From CAIKBL01 sp050247235 (lineage in GTDB: Bacteria; Pseudomonadota; Gammaproteobacteria; Ga0077536), in assembly GCA_050247235.1 (NCBI GenBank), contig JBFWUN010000005.1, positions 57,104-121,103 of the forward strand: a stretch of 64,000 bases of DNA, in the 5' to 3' direction. Shown here in pieces: positions 27,490-37,375 of this stretch. Each line of letters begins with the position of its first letter. The first letter of the stretch is position 1. The notes under the pieces are model-generated. The model was given only the letters and a program-made list of their open reading frames with translations, made no database searches and had not been told where the DNA came from. The position numbers and the translations under genes are program-made.

Positions 27490-27534
27490 CGGATGCTGAT
27501 CGATACGTACAAGCAGGTGACCGGTCAGGCCGGT
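27490..27534 (+). pseudogene. Remnant of a thiolase C-terminal region
   Basis: About 15 codons read RMLIDTYKQVTGQAGE, clearly like the thiolase at 26187-26229 (RMLLDAYKQVRGEAGD) at both DNA and protein level. No thiolase sequence is readable on either side. It sits in the 331-base gap between tpsB and the VPLPA protein; nothing else is seen there. Confidence 0.55.
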
Positions 27535-27569
27535 GAGCGACACTCCGGGGGAGGACGCGCGCGAGAAGC

Positions 27570-29279
27570 TCAGAACGTCTTCCCGACCAGGATCCACCCG
27601 CGCCCGCTGCGGTCGCGATCCGCCTGCGCGGACTCGGGGCCGAGCTGCCACGCCCACGCGCCACGCACTGCGAAGCCGTGGGCTTCCACGAGGTTGAAGC
27701 CGATCCCGGTGCCGGACAGGAAGCGATAACGCTCGCCACCCGGCACGAACGGATCGTGGTTGAGCTTGGCGCCGCCGGTATCGACAAACGCCAGCACCTG
27801 CGGCTGCACGCCGCGCCACGGCGCGAGGTTGTAGCGCAGTTCGATGTTCGCGAGGAAGCCGTCGTCGCCGGCGGCCTCGCCTTGCGGATACGCGCGCACG
27901 CCGCTCGCGCCGCCAAGCCAGAATTTCTCCGCCGAATCCAGGTTCTGCAGCGCGAACTGACCGGAGAGGCTGGTGTACAGCGACAGCGGTCCACCGAGCG
28001 ACTGCACGCGCAGCAGCGAGTAGGTGAACTTCTGGTAGGCGCCGTCGGCGCGCGTGGTCAGGCGATCGATCTGCCGGGCGGTCGCGGAGTCGATCTCCAA
28101 TGTTCCGGCTTCGGCGGTGAGCGCGAACGCGCTGACCGCGCCGGCGCCGACCCGGTCACGCCAGTCGCCGGACACACCGGCGAAGAACGCGCCGATCGCG
28201 CGGTCCGCCTCGGTGGCGGGGACATCGGTGTCGTCGCGCAGGGAGGTGTAATCCACGCCGCCGCGCGCGTAGAGGTTCAGGCGCGGCAGGCGGATCAGCG
28301 GGTAGCTCAATGCAACACTCGGCACCAGTGCCGAGCCCTGCGCGCGCAGCGGCGCGAACTCGTCCTTCAGTTCGTAGCGCACGGCGGTGAAACTGGTCTG
28401 GAGCGCGAGGCCGTCCACGCCGAGCGGCAGCCGGTAGCCCACGCGGCCGCTCTGCAGTTCCTCGCCGGAGGAGATCACGCGCACGTCGAGCAGGTCGCCC
28501 AGGCCAAGCGGACTCGCGATCTCGGCCGCACCGCCCAGGCGGTAGCGTCCGACGAACCGGTTGCCGTAGTTGTCCGCGGTGATTTCCCCGGTCACGCGCG
28601 GCGGCGCGGTGACCTCCACGCGCAAGGTCGATTCGCCGGTCTGCTCGCCGGGACGCAACGTCCCCGTGACGCTGCTGACGCCGCCGAGATCACGGATGAG
28701 CAGCAATCGGCGATCGAGCGCGTCGCGTTCGATCACGCGGTTGGCCTGGACGCGCGCGAGGTGCCGGTCCAGCACCGCATCGCTGACGAGCGAGGCGTTG
28801 CCGTGTTCCGGGGTGCCGTACAGACCTTCCAGCACCGCGATCTCGACCTGCCCTTCGCGCACCTCCTGCGGCGGTACGTAGGCGCGGGCCACCAGGTAGC
28901 CGTGGTCGCGGTAGTAGCGGGTGATGGCGAGCGCGGCCGCCTGCACGTCCGCGAGCGTGACTTCGCGCTGCGCAGAGGGGGCCACGACCTCCGTCAGCAC
29001 TGCCGGATCGAACACGCTGACACCAGTGAACGTGTAGCGATCCACCCGGAACTTCACGGCGGCGTCCGCGGCGGGCGCGGGCGCGGGCAGCGGCGCCTGG
29101 ACCGGCGGTGGCGGCGCCTTCGGCAGATCGATGTCCCGCGGGCGGAGTTCCCGCAGGGTCGTACCGGCATCGGGCGCCAGCTGTGCAGGGGTGGCGCCGG
29201 CGATCGTGCAGCCCATGACGGCCACGAGAAGTCGCCCGAAAGAGGGGGTCTGAAGAGAGGAAAATTTAGCCGGATCCAT
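27570..29279 (-). CDS. Two-partner secretion outer-membrane transporter (TpsB, ShlB/FhaC/HecB family)
   Basis: 569 residues. Probable signal sequence in the first 35 residues, a Pro-rich linker, then a POTRA_2 domain (about 75-150; YTFTGVSVFDPAVLTEVV, YYRDHGYLVARAYVPPQEV) and a 16-strand barrel of the ShlB/FhaC family ending with Phe (GWILVGKTF), the BAM signal. The barrel motif VRAYPQGEAAGDDGFLANIELRY, with the lid-loop-type VRGY-like element, is present. It should secrete the TpsA encoded upstream at 29862-34675. A small exported protein lies between the two. Confidence 0.94.
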   Translation of the reverse strand: MDPAKFSSLQTPSFGRLLVAVMGCTIAGATPAQLAPDAGTTLRELRPRDIDLPKAPPPPVQAPLPAPAPAADAAVKFRVDRYTFTGVSVFDPAVLTEVVAPSAQREVTLADVQAAALAITRYYRDHGYLVARAYVPPQEVREGQVEIAVLEGLYGTPEHGNASLVSDAVLDRHLARVQANRVIERDALDRRLLLIRDLGGVSSVTGTLRPGEQTGESTLRVEVTAPPRVTGEITADNYGNRFVGRYRLGGAAEIASPLGLGDLLDVRVISSGEELQSGRVGYRLPLGVDGLALQTSFTAVRYELKDEFAPLRAQGSALVPSVALSYPLIRLPRLNLYARGGVDYTSLRDDTDVPATEADRAIGAFFAGVSGDWRDRVGAGAVSAFALTAEAGTLEIDSATARQIDRLTTRADGAYQKFTYSLLRVQSLGGPLSLYTSLSGQFALQNLDSAEKFWLGGASGVRAYPQGEAAGDDGFLANIELRYNLAPWRGVQPQVLAFVDTGGAKLNHDPFVPGGERYRFLSGTGIGFNLVEAHGFAVRGAWAWQLGPESAQADRDRSGRGWILVGKTF

Positions 29280-29391
29280 GGGCTGCGCGCGTCAGCGCGG
29301 GTTCCTTGTGAAGTCGCAAGGAATTATCCGGGATGGATGTCGACCGATGCAACCCGCGCACGGCGCGCGGGTCGCATTTCGCGCGGGATGA

Positions 29392-29679
29392 TCAGCGGCC
29401 GGTGGGCGCCGCCGTGTCCGCAACGGCCGGGGCCGGCACGTAATCCAGGTAGACCACACCGTTCTCCACGCGCGCCGAGTTCGCTTCGACCACGCCACCG
29501 GCATTGACCGCGTCCAGGAAGGACGCCTGCGTCCCCATGCCGGTCGCAACCAGCTGGTCCAACGGCACCGGTTCCGCGGCCTGCGCCAGGGCCGTCACCG
29601 CCAGCACGATTCCACCCACGAGTCCCCGGCACGGGGCTCGGCATGATGAGTGCGTCTGCGCGCACGATGTCATTTTCAT
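29392..29679 (-). CDS. Small exported protein in the TPS locus
   Basis: 95 residues from ATG 29679; GGGAG upstream supports it over a longer frame. Signal peptide around GLVGGIVLAVTALAQAAEP with cleavage after AQA. The mature part (PLDQLVATGMGTQASFLDAVNAGGVVEANSARVENGVVYLDYV) has no known domain and ends in a Pro/Thr-rich tail. It lies between tpsA and tpsB on the same strand, so it may assist or be exported with TpsA, but no function can be assigned. Confidence 0.6.
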   Translation of the reverse strand: MKMTSCAQTHSSCRAPCRGLVGGIVLAVTALAQAAEPVPLDQLVATGMGTQASFLDAVNAGGVVEANSARVENGVVYLDYVPAPAVADTAAPTGR

Positions 29680-29861
29680 AGGCACTGCTCCCTTGACGGC
29701 TTGCGCCGATGCGGGAGGTAGCGTCCGGCGTGACGGCCGGCTTGACCCGGAAAATGCGATGCGCATCACGGGAAGCGACGCGGCGCCCGCCCGGCGGCGC
29801 CGTTAGCGTGGGAAACGCGATCGCGCGCCGTACCCGGCGCGGTGGGCGCGTTGAAGCGCGC

Positions 29862-32800
29862 TCAGCGCGCGTCTGGCGGCAGGCGGATCCCTTCATCGAT
29901 GATGTCGAGCCGCGCGAGCCCGGTGATCGTCGGCAGCCCCGGACGGTTCTGGCGTGCGGCAACCACGGCCTCGTCGCCGCCCGCGGCTGCCGGCAGCGAC
30001 GCGGGACCGCCCGGCAGACCCGACGGGCCACCCGGCAGGTTCCCCGGACTGCCCGGCAGACCTGCCGCCGGATCGAGCACGAACAACGTGCCGTCGACGA
30101 AGATGAGCACGTAGTTCGTGGCGGTCAGGCCGGACGGGCTGAGGAGGAAAGCACCGGGACCCGACGCCGCGCTGGCCGTGGTCGTGTAGACCAAGGTGCC
30201 GCCGAGTACGCTGTGGTCCTCGCCGAACGCGAAGCCGAAGATATCCGACCCGAACTCCGGATCCGCCGCGCCGACGAGTCGCGACGCATCGCGCGCCCGG
30301 ACCTCGAGCGGCCGCGGGATCACGTCGAACGTGCCGGGCGTGAACGTCAGCACGTAGTTCGGATTGCCGAGCGTGCCCTGGGAGATCGCGTAGCTGCCGA
30401 CGTCCTCGCCGGCGGCGCGTGCGAGCGCCCCGCCCATCGCGCCTTCGGGAATTGCCGCCAGCGATCCGGCGGTCACCGTGAAACCGAGCGCCGGATCCGG
30501 ATCTCCGTACCGCTTGTTCGCCGGGTTGGCGGCGAGGGTCACGGCGCGCGGCGTGATGTCGAGGCTCGCCGGCGCGAACGTGATCGCGTAATTCGGATTG
30601 CCGAGGGTGCCTTGGTTGAGGACATAGCTGCCGACGGTCTCGCCGGCGGCGCGTCCCAGCGCGCCGGTCAGCGCGCCGCCCGGGATCGCCGCGAGTGAGC
30701 CCGCGGTGACCGTGAAGCCGAACACCGGGTCCGCATCCCCGAAAATCTTCGCGGCCGGATCAGCCGTGAGCGAAAGCGGCCGCGGCGTGATGTCGAAGTT
30801 GCCGGGCAGGAACGTGATCGCGTAGTTGCCGTTCGCGAGCGTGCCCTGCCCGATCGCGTAACGCCCGACATCCTCGCCGGCCGCGCGCGCGATCGCGCCA
30901 GACAAGGTGCCTTCCGGCGTGGCCACCAGCGAACCGCCGGTCACGCTGAAGCCGAGTGCCGGATCCGGATCGCCGTAAATGCGCGTGCGATCGTCGGCCG
31001 CGAGCGTGATTGGCCGCGGGGTCACCGCGAGCGCGCCGTCGATGAACGTGATCGCGTAGTTCGGGTTGTCGAGCGTGCCCTGTGTGATCGCGTAGCTGCC
31101 GACGGTCTCGCCGGCAGCCCGCGTGAGCGCACCGCCCAGCGCACCGCCCGGAATTGCCGCCAGCGAGCCCGCGGTGACGGCGAAGCCGAGTGCGGGGTCG
31201 GCATCACCGAACACCTTGGCGGCCGGATCCACCGTGAGGGTGATCGGACGGCGATCGATCGTGAACGTGCCGGGCACCACGTCGATCGCGTAGCCGATCG
31301 CGGAACCCGCGCCCACCGCATCGATCGCATACGGACCCACGTCCTCGCCGGGCGCACGCGCAAAGGTGCCGGTGAACGCATCCGCCAGCGCATCGCCGGC
31401 GAGCAGGCCAGCGGCGGCGAACGTCAGCGCCGGGTCGGCGTCGCCGAAGATCTTCCCGGCGGGATCCGCCGTCACCGTCAGCCGCGGCTGGACCGAGAAC
31501 ACGACATGATTGCCGGGGCCGATCGACGCCGGCGGCGCGGTGTCGAGCGTGCGGTTGTAGAGATTCGGCTGGGGGTTGCCGGGGCTGAGGCCGTTCGGCA
31601 CATTGCCCGCGGGGCTCGTCGCGTAGATCAGCCAGCGCCCTGGTGTCGTGATCGCGCCCGCATCCGATTCGTTGATGAAGTTGCCGCCGCGCGCCGCCAG
31701 CACCACGTCACCGCCTGCGTTCAAGCGCGTGCCCGGCGCAAGTCGGAGATCTCCATTGGCCGTGGCAGTGAGCGCGCCGCCGCTGGTGATGTTGCCGAGC
31801 TGGAGGCCGTTCGCATCGTTCAACGTGACGGCGCCTCCCGCTTGCGCCGACACCGGCCCCGTGAAGTCGTTCGCGGGATCGTCCAGGGTGATCGCGCCGG
31901 TGCCCGCATCCAGCGCCGTGTCGCCGCCGATGCGCAATGCCCCCGCATCCGTGATCGGACCGTTGGTGGTCACCGCGAGATTGCCGAGCAGGGTGGTGGC
32001 GGGCAAGGTCACCGGAGCGTTGCCACGCACCGTGAGGTTCGCGAGCGGTGCGTTCTGGCCGATGGGGCCCTGCAGGGTCACGCCGCTGCGACCGTCGAGT
32101 TCGAGATTGCGCGGGGTTGAATCGCTGTCGATCGTGCCCGTCGGGCCGAACGTCAGCGCACCCGCTGCGCCCGGGGTGGTGCCCGCGCCGGGAATGCTCC
32201 GGAGCGCGAGATCGTTGCCGAGCGTGACGGGGCCGTTGACCGAGACTCCGCCGCTCGCCCCGCCCGCGCTGGCGACGCCGTTGCCGCCGTTCGTGACGAT
32301 GTTCCGCGTGAGCGCGATGCCCGCGCCGGCGCCCGACGCCGTCAGCGATACCGCGCCGCCGTTGCCGCCGACTCCCGTGCTGGCGGCCGTGGAGCCGGAG
32401 GTGTCGATCGCGCCCGGCGCGAGCGTGCGGCCCGTCAACGTCACCGCGCCGCCGTTGCGGCCGACGCCGGACGCGGTGGTCCCGCGCGTGGTGATATTCC
32501 CCACGGACACCGCGCCGGTGGTCCCCGCGTTCAGCGTGACCGCGAAGCCCGCTTCGTTGTTGCGCCCGACCGTCGTGATGTCCCCGGTGGTCACGCCACC
32601 GTTCGCGGTGATGTTCACGGCCCCGAGCGGCGTGGTGCCGCCGAGCGTACCGGCGGAGAAGCGGCCGGTGCCTGCATTCACCGTGAAATTCCGGCGGGCG
32701 CTCGCGCCGCTGTCGATCCCCGGGACCGTCACGTCACCGCCGGTCCCGGCCGTCCCGCCGGTCCCGCCCGCGGTTGCCAAGGTCACCGCTGCGCCGAGCG

Positions 32801-34675
32801 TGATCGGATCGGCGCTCGTGATCGATCCCCCGGCACCGCCGGTACCGCTGCCGGTGGCATTGCCACCCCGGGCCGTGAGATTGCCGTTCAACGTGACGAG
32901 CGGTGCGGCGCCCGTGGCGTCGAGCGTGATCGCGCCGGCCTGTCCGCCCGGCTGGTTGGTGCCGCCGGCGTTGCCGCCATTGGCCGTGATGGCGCGCGTG
33001 GTGACCGTGCCGCCGGTCAGCGTGACGTCCCCGCCGCGCCGCCCGGCGCCGGTGGAGGATCCGGCGGACGCGTTGATCGTGCCGCCCGAGATATTCAGCG
33101 AACCTGTGGGCTGCGCAGCAAGTGTGATCGCGCCGCCATCACGTCCAGCGGTCCCGTTGGTGTTGAGGCCGCTCAGCACCGAGATACTCTGTCCGCTCGC
33201 CGTGATCGTTCCGCCACCGGTGGTCACCGCGGCGCGGAGCGCCACGTTGCCGGTACCGCTCGCGTCGCTGTCCGCGACGAGCTCCACGTTGAGGCGGCCG
33301 ACACCGGCGCCGCCGGTGCGCGAGATGGGCGCCGTGATGCCAATGTCGTTGTGCGCCCGCATCGTCAACGTGACGTCAGCGGCGCCGCTGGATTTCTGGA
33401 TGACCGGGGAGCCCGACAGCGTGATGTTACCGGCCTCCGACCCGCCATCACCGGTGGTGATCGTGACGTTCTGGCCGGCGTTCAGCGCAGCGGTGATGAG
33501 GTTCGCACCGAGCGTGGCGCCGGTGCCGGTGGCGGTCCAATCCGGGCCGCTGACGCAGCCGCTCAAGGATACGCACGTGCCGGCAGTGGCGACGATGACG
33601 ATGTTGAGCGGATCGATCAGCCAGGTGCCCGGCGCGCCGAACGGCGCGGTGACATCGGGGACCTCGGTCACTTCCAGGCTGCGCTTGCCGGAGGTTTCGA
33701 CGAAGCCGCCGGCGCCGCTCGTCGTCCCGCCGGTGGCCGCGATCCGGCCGTGGATACGCGCGGCATCGTCCGCGTAGAGAATGACCCGGCCGCCGTCACC
33801 TTGCGTACCGGCGCTTGCCTCGACGCGCGTGGCCGAGCCGACGAACAGCTGCTCGCTGTTCGGAAGCGGTCCTTCTCCCTGCTCGCTGCCGCCGATATGA
33901 ATACTGCCGCCGCCGGCGTCCCCGCGCGCGTCGACGACCGCCGCATCGATCAGCGCGATCCGCCGGCCGGTGATCTCGACGGTACCGCCGGCTTCCCCCG
34001 CGTTGTCGCCACGCGCCGCGAGCGTGCCGCTGGAGGTCACCACGCCGTCGTCCCCGCCGCCCAGCCGCACCACGCCGCGGGAGGTGTCCACGCTGTCCGC
34101 CTCGATCACGCCGGTGTTGTTCACCACGGTGTCCAGCAGGGCGTCGCGCGCGTGCGCGGTCAGCACCACGGTGCCGCCCGCCGCGCGGATGGCGCCACCA
34201 TTCTCCACCAGCGCGTCGAGTGCCGCGCGCTCGACCGCCACGTCGACCAGGCTGTCAGCGTCGAAGGACAGGCTGACCTGCTCGCCGGCTGCCAGCACGG
34301 CCGTACCGCCCGGCGCATTGATCGTGCCGCTGTTGACCACCCGTCGTCCGATGAGCGCAACGTAACCGCCATCCGCCGCGGTGAGGCGGCCCTCGTTGAC
34401 CACGGCGGCACCCGTTGCCGTCTCCGTGAACGTGGTGCGTCCCGCCATGAAGTCGGAAGTCGGGATATCCAACGTGGAGGCGACGAGTCCGCGCACGTCG
34501 ACCTGCGCGCCCTTGCCGAACAGCACGCCGCCGGGGTTCACCAGGTACACCTGGCCGTTCGCGGAGAGCTGGCCGTGGATCTCGGACGGAGCACCGCCGA
34601 CCACTCGGTTCAGCGCGACGGCAGAAGCGTCCGGCTGGCGGAACTCGGTCCGCTCGCCGGCGCCGATCGAGAACG
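29862..34675 (-). CDS. Two-partner secretion exoprotein (TpsA, filamentous haemagglutinin-like), 5' end in assembly gap
   Basis: About 1,600 residues are readable; the frame is open into the run of N, so the signal peptide and the first part of the TPS domain are missing. The readable start (EFRQPDASAVALNRVVGG, EIHGQLSANGQVYLVNPGGV, LFGKGAQVDVRGLVAST) is the haemagglutination-activity/TPS domain recognised by TpsB. It is followed by long Gly/Thr-rich beta-helix repeats with NIT-like turns, then six MBG-type units (30060-31484), a PGGPxGLPGG linker and a short C-terminus. A huge secreted adhesin or matrix protein is expected. It is transcribed towards the small exported protein and tpsB. Confidence 0.92.
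30060..31484 (-). repeat. Six tandem MBG-type units inside tpsA
   Basis: Five 234-bp units (78 residues each) start at 31484, 31250, 31016, 30782 and 30548, and a sixth, diverged 85-residue unit begins at 30314. Each has the pattern FGDADPALGF, a Gly/Ala loop, RAAGE(D/T)VG(S/R)YAI and a NPNYAITF end, as in MBG/YDG bacterial surface domains. Confidence 0.87.
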
Positions 34676-34775
34676 NNNNNNNNNNNNNNNNNNNNNNNNN
34701 NNNNNNNNNNNNNNNNNNNNNNNNNNNNNNNNNNNNNNNNNNNNNNNNNNNNNNNNNNNNNNNNNNNNNNNNNNN
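34676..34775. other. Assembly gap (100 N)
   Basis: Exactly 100 N, the usual placeholder for a gap of unknown size. It removes the 3' end of the exported protein on the right and the 5' end of tpsA on the left. Apparent reading frames across the N run are artefacts. Confidence 0.99.
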
Positions 34776-35500
34776 GGCAGCGGCACCGGCACCACCGGGA
34801 AATTACCTGCGAGCAATGCGGCGCCGACGAATCCTTCGGTCGGTCCGGGCAGGCTGTCCCACGCGCTGACGTCTCCGAGCGTTTCCCAGTGCAGGAAACT
34901 GGTCACCTCGCCGTCGAAGGTGTTGTCCTCGAACCCGCCGTTTGCCACCAGGTCCCCGTTCAGGCGCACATTGTCGATGACAAGCCCGGATTCGACGACG
35001 GTGTCCACGTTGTCCATGATCGCGAACCCGAGCGCGTACGCGCCCTCAACGTCGAACGTGAGGGTCACGGTCCGAAAATAGTCACCCGACGGCAGCGGCT
35101 GCAGTTGTTCCGTGAACGGGCTGCCGACGGCGAGTTCGAGTGGATCGTTGACCGACGCGAGCAGGGTCAGGGCCCCATTCAGGCTGAAGAACCCGAAGTC
35201 GATCACGCCGTTGTTGGCGTCAGCCGGGCCTTCGTCCGTGCCGAAGAACCAGTCGAACGACAACGTATCCCCCGCCTGGGCGTTGATCACCGCGCGGAGC
35301 GCCGAACCGCGGGTCACTTCCTGCGGCTCGTCTTCTTCCGAGGCGGGTACCGCAGCGGGGTTGATGGCCTGGATCGCCCCGAGCGTGGTGCCGAGGAATG
35401 TCGCGACGTCCGTCGCCGGGGCACTCAGTGCGTGGGACGCGAGCGGGGTGCCAAGGCCGGCCACCAGCAGCAGGGTATGAAACGGGGCGTTGCGGGTCAT
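34776..35500 (-). CDS. Exported protein, 3' end in gap; probable PEP-CTERM-like signal at the break
   Basis: 241 residues are visible from ATG 35500 (GGAGG upstream). Signal peptide (LLLVAGLGTPLASHALSAP), then a beta-sandwich domain with VINAQAGDTLSFDWFFGTDEG, DFGFFSLNG and a segment NGGFEDNTFDGEVTSFLHWETLGDVSAWDSLPGP typical of exported choice-of-anchor or carbohydrate-like domains. The sequence breaks off at PVVPVPLP, just where a VPLPA sorting motif would begin. A promoter with an internal palindrome lies at 35567-35596. First gene of the surface block. Confidence 0.82.
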
Positions 35501-35566
35501 GCGGGATCCCTCCGGTCTGGGCGCTCGCGGCAGGCTCCACCGGGCGCGGGTCTTACTTGAGCGCTC

Positions 35567-35596
35567 ATTATCAAAAGCGTGATGGGCATCACTCAA
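35567..35596 (-). promoter_or_regulatory. Candidate promoter with palindromic operator
   Basis: Read on the minus strand, TTGAGT (35596-35591) and GATAAT (35572-35567) are 18 bases apart and lie about 70 bases upstream of ATG 35500. The perfect palindrome GTGATG-GG-CATCAC (35579-35592) fills the spacer and touches the -35 box, where a bound regulator would block RNA polymerase. The regulator is unknown. Confidence 0.5.
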
Positions 35597-35715
35597 TGGT
35601 GTGGGAGGGCATCCGCCCCATCATCTGTGAGAGCTACTTCTCATTCCGGCACCTGGCGGCGATTTTCCCGGGCCGATCCGGACCTGTCCCCGCTCGCGCC
35701 GCCCCGCGCGCCGCG

Positions 35716-37200
35716 TCAGCGCGGCTCGTCAATCGCGAGCCCGCGCTCCGCCATCGCCACCGCGCGGAACATCGCGCGGCCCTTGCTGATCGTCTCTTCC
35801 CATTCGAGCGCGGGCACGGAGTCGGCCACCACGCCGGCGCCGGCCTGGATGTACAGCCGGCCGTCCCGGATGATCGCCGTGCGGATCGCGATCGCGGTGT
35901 CCATGTTGCCGTTCCACGAGACATAGCCGACGGCGCCGCCGTAGATGCCCCGCTTGACGGGCTCCAGCTCGTCGATGATCTCCATCGCGCGGATCTTGGG
36001 GGCCCCGGACAGGGTGCCCACCGGCAACGTCGCGCGCAGGACGTCGAGCGCGTCCTTGCCGTCGGTCAACGTGCCCTCGACGTTCGACGAGATGTGCATC
36101 ACGTGCGAGTAGCGCTCGATCACCAGCTGCTCGGTGACTTTCACGCTGCCGGGCTTCGCGACGCGGCCGACGTCGTTGCGGCTGAGATCGATCAGCATCA
36201 CGTGCTCGGCCACCTCCTTGGGATCCGCCAGCAGCTCGGCTTCGAGCGCGCGGTCCTCGGCGTCCGTCGCCCCCCGCCGGCGCGTACCGGCGAGCGGCCG
36301 CGTGGTGACCGTGCGCCCGTCCAGGCGGACCAGGATTTCGGGCGAGGAGCCCACGATCTGGAAGTCCGCGAGATCGATGAAGTAGAGGTACGGCGAGGGA
36401 TTCAGATGCCGCAGCGCGCGGTACACGTTCACCGGCGCTGCCTGCAGCGGCACCGACATCCGTTGGGATGGCACCACCTGGAACGCGTCACCCTCGATGA
36501 TGTAGTGCTTGATGCGGTCCACGCCGCGCTCGAAATCCGCGCGCGGGAACTCCGACACGAAGTCCGACTCCGCCACCGGATCGCACGCCACCTGGAACGG
36601 CAGCGGCAGCGGCTGACGCAGGCGATGTTCCAGTTCGTTCAGGCGCCGCTCGGCGTGCGCGAGCGCCTCCACGTTGCGCGGATCCACCTCGCAGACGATC
36701 TGCATGTCCCCGCGCAGGTTGTCGAATACCACGTACTCGTCCGCGACCATCAGCAGGATGTCCGGGGTGCCGAGGCGATCCGGCGGCTCGCTCGCGCGGA
36801 GCCGCGGTTCCACGTAGCGCACGGTGTCGTACCCGAAGTACCCCACGAGTCCGCCGCTGAACCGCGTGATCGGCAGGTGCGGGGTGCGCGTGCGCGCGAG
36901 AAAGGCGCGCACGAACTCGAACGGATCCCCGCCGTCGTGACGCTCCACCACGCGCCCGGCCTCCAGCACTTCGAGGCACGGCCCGGTCACGCGCAGCACC
37001 GTGCGCGCCGGCAGGCCGATGATCGAGAACCGCCCCCATTTCTCGCCGCCCTCGACCGACTCCAGCAGGTAGCTGTACGGTCCCGCGGCGAGCTTGAGAT
37101 AGGCGGACAGCGGCGTATCCAGGTCCGCCAGCACCCGGCGTACCACCGGGACCCGGGTGTAGCCCTGAGCCGCGTAGGCGGCGAGTTCGGAGGGAGTCAT
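35716..37200 (-). CDS. trpE: Anthranilate synthase component I
   Basis: 494 residues. The N-terminal part has the Trp-feedback region (SYLLESVEGGEKWGRFSIIGLP, LLES motif) and the C-terminal chorismate-binding domain contains DAFQVVPSQRM, PSPYLYFIDL, RPLAGTRRRG, MLIDLSRNDVGRV, GTLSGAPKIRAMEIIDELEP and RTAIIRDGRLYIQAGAGVVADS. It makes anthranilate from chorismate with a TrpG partner; no trpG, trpD or trpC is in the window. ATG 37200 aligns with Pseudomonas TrpE; ATG 37212 is possible. Confidence 0.96.
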   Translation of the reverse strand: MTPSELAAYAAQGYTRVPVVRRVLADLDTPLSAYLKLAAGPYSYLLESVEGGEKWGRFSIIGLPARTVLRVTGPCLEVLEAGRVVERHDGGDPFEFVRAFLARTRTPHLPITRFSGGLVGYFGYDTVRYVEPRLRASEPPDRLGTPDILLMVADEYVVFDNLRGDMQIVCEVDPRNVEALAHAERRLNELEHRLRQPLPLPFQVACDPVAESDFVSEFPRADFERGVDRIKHYIIEGDAFQVVPSQRMSVPLQAAPVNVYRALRHLNPSPYLYFIDLADFQIVGSSPEILVRLDGRTVTTRPLAGTRRRGATDAEDRALEAELLADPKEVAEHVMLIDLSRNDVGRVAKPGSVKVTEQLVIERYSHVMHISSNVEGTLTDGKDALDVLRATLPVGTLSGAPKIRAMEIIDELEPVKRGIYGGAVGYVSWNGNMDTAIAIRTAIIRDGRLYIQAGAGVVADSVPALEWEETISKGRAMFRAVAMAERGLAIDEPR

Positions 37201-37375
37201 CGGACCGGCCATCTCGGGAGGGGCGGGCAGGTTAGTGCACCTCCCACGACGAGGCAACCGCGCGCCAGCGCCGCCGCCTAACGGGGAACGTGGGACCGGG
37301 TGCGCCGGCACCTCCGGGGGCGCCGTCGCCGGCTGGAAACCTGGACCGATGACGCCGGCACACCAGCGCCAACGC

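Noticed and set aside
30060..31484. Possible CRISPR or satellite array
   Set aside because: The regular 234-bp units are coding repeats in frame with tpsA, with no short repeat/spacer pattern.
33351..35081. Plus-strand frame running through the assembly gap
   Set aside because: It crosses 100 N of unknown length and is opposite to tpsA, so the frame across the gap is meaningless.
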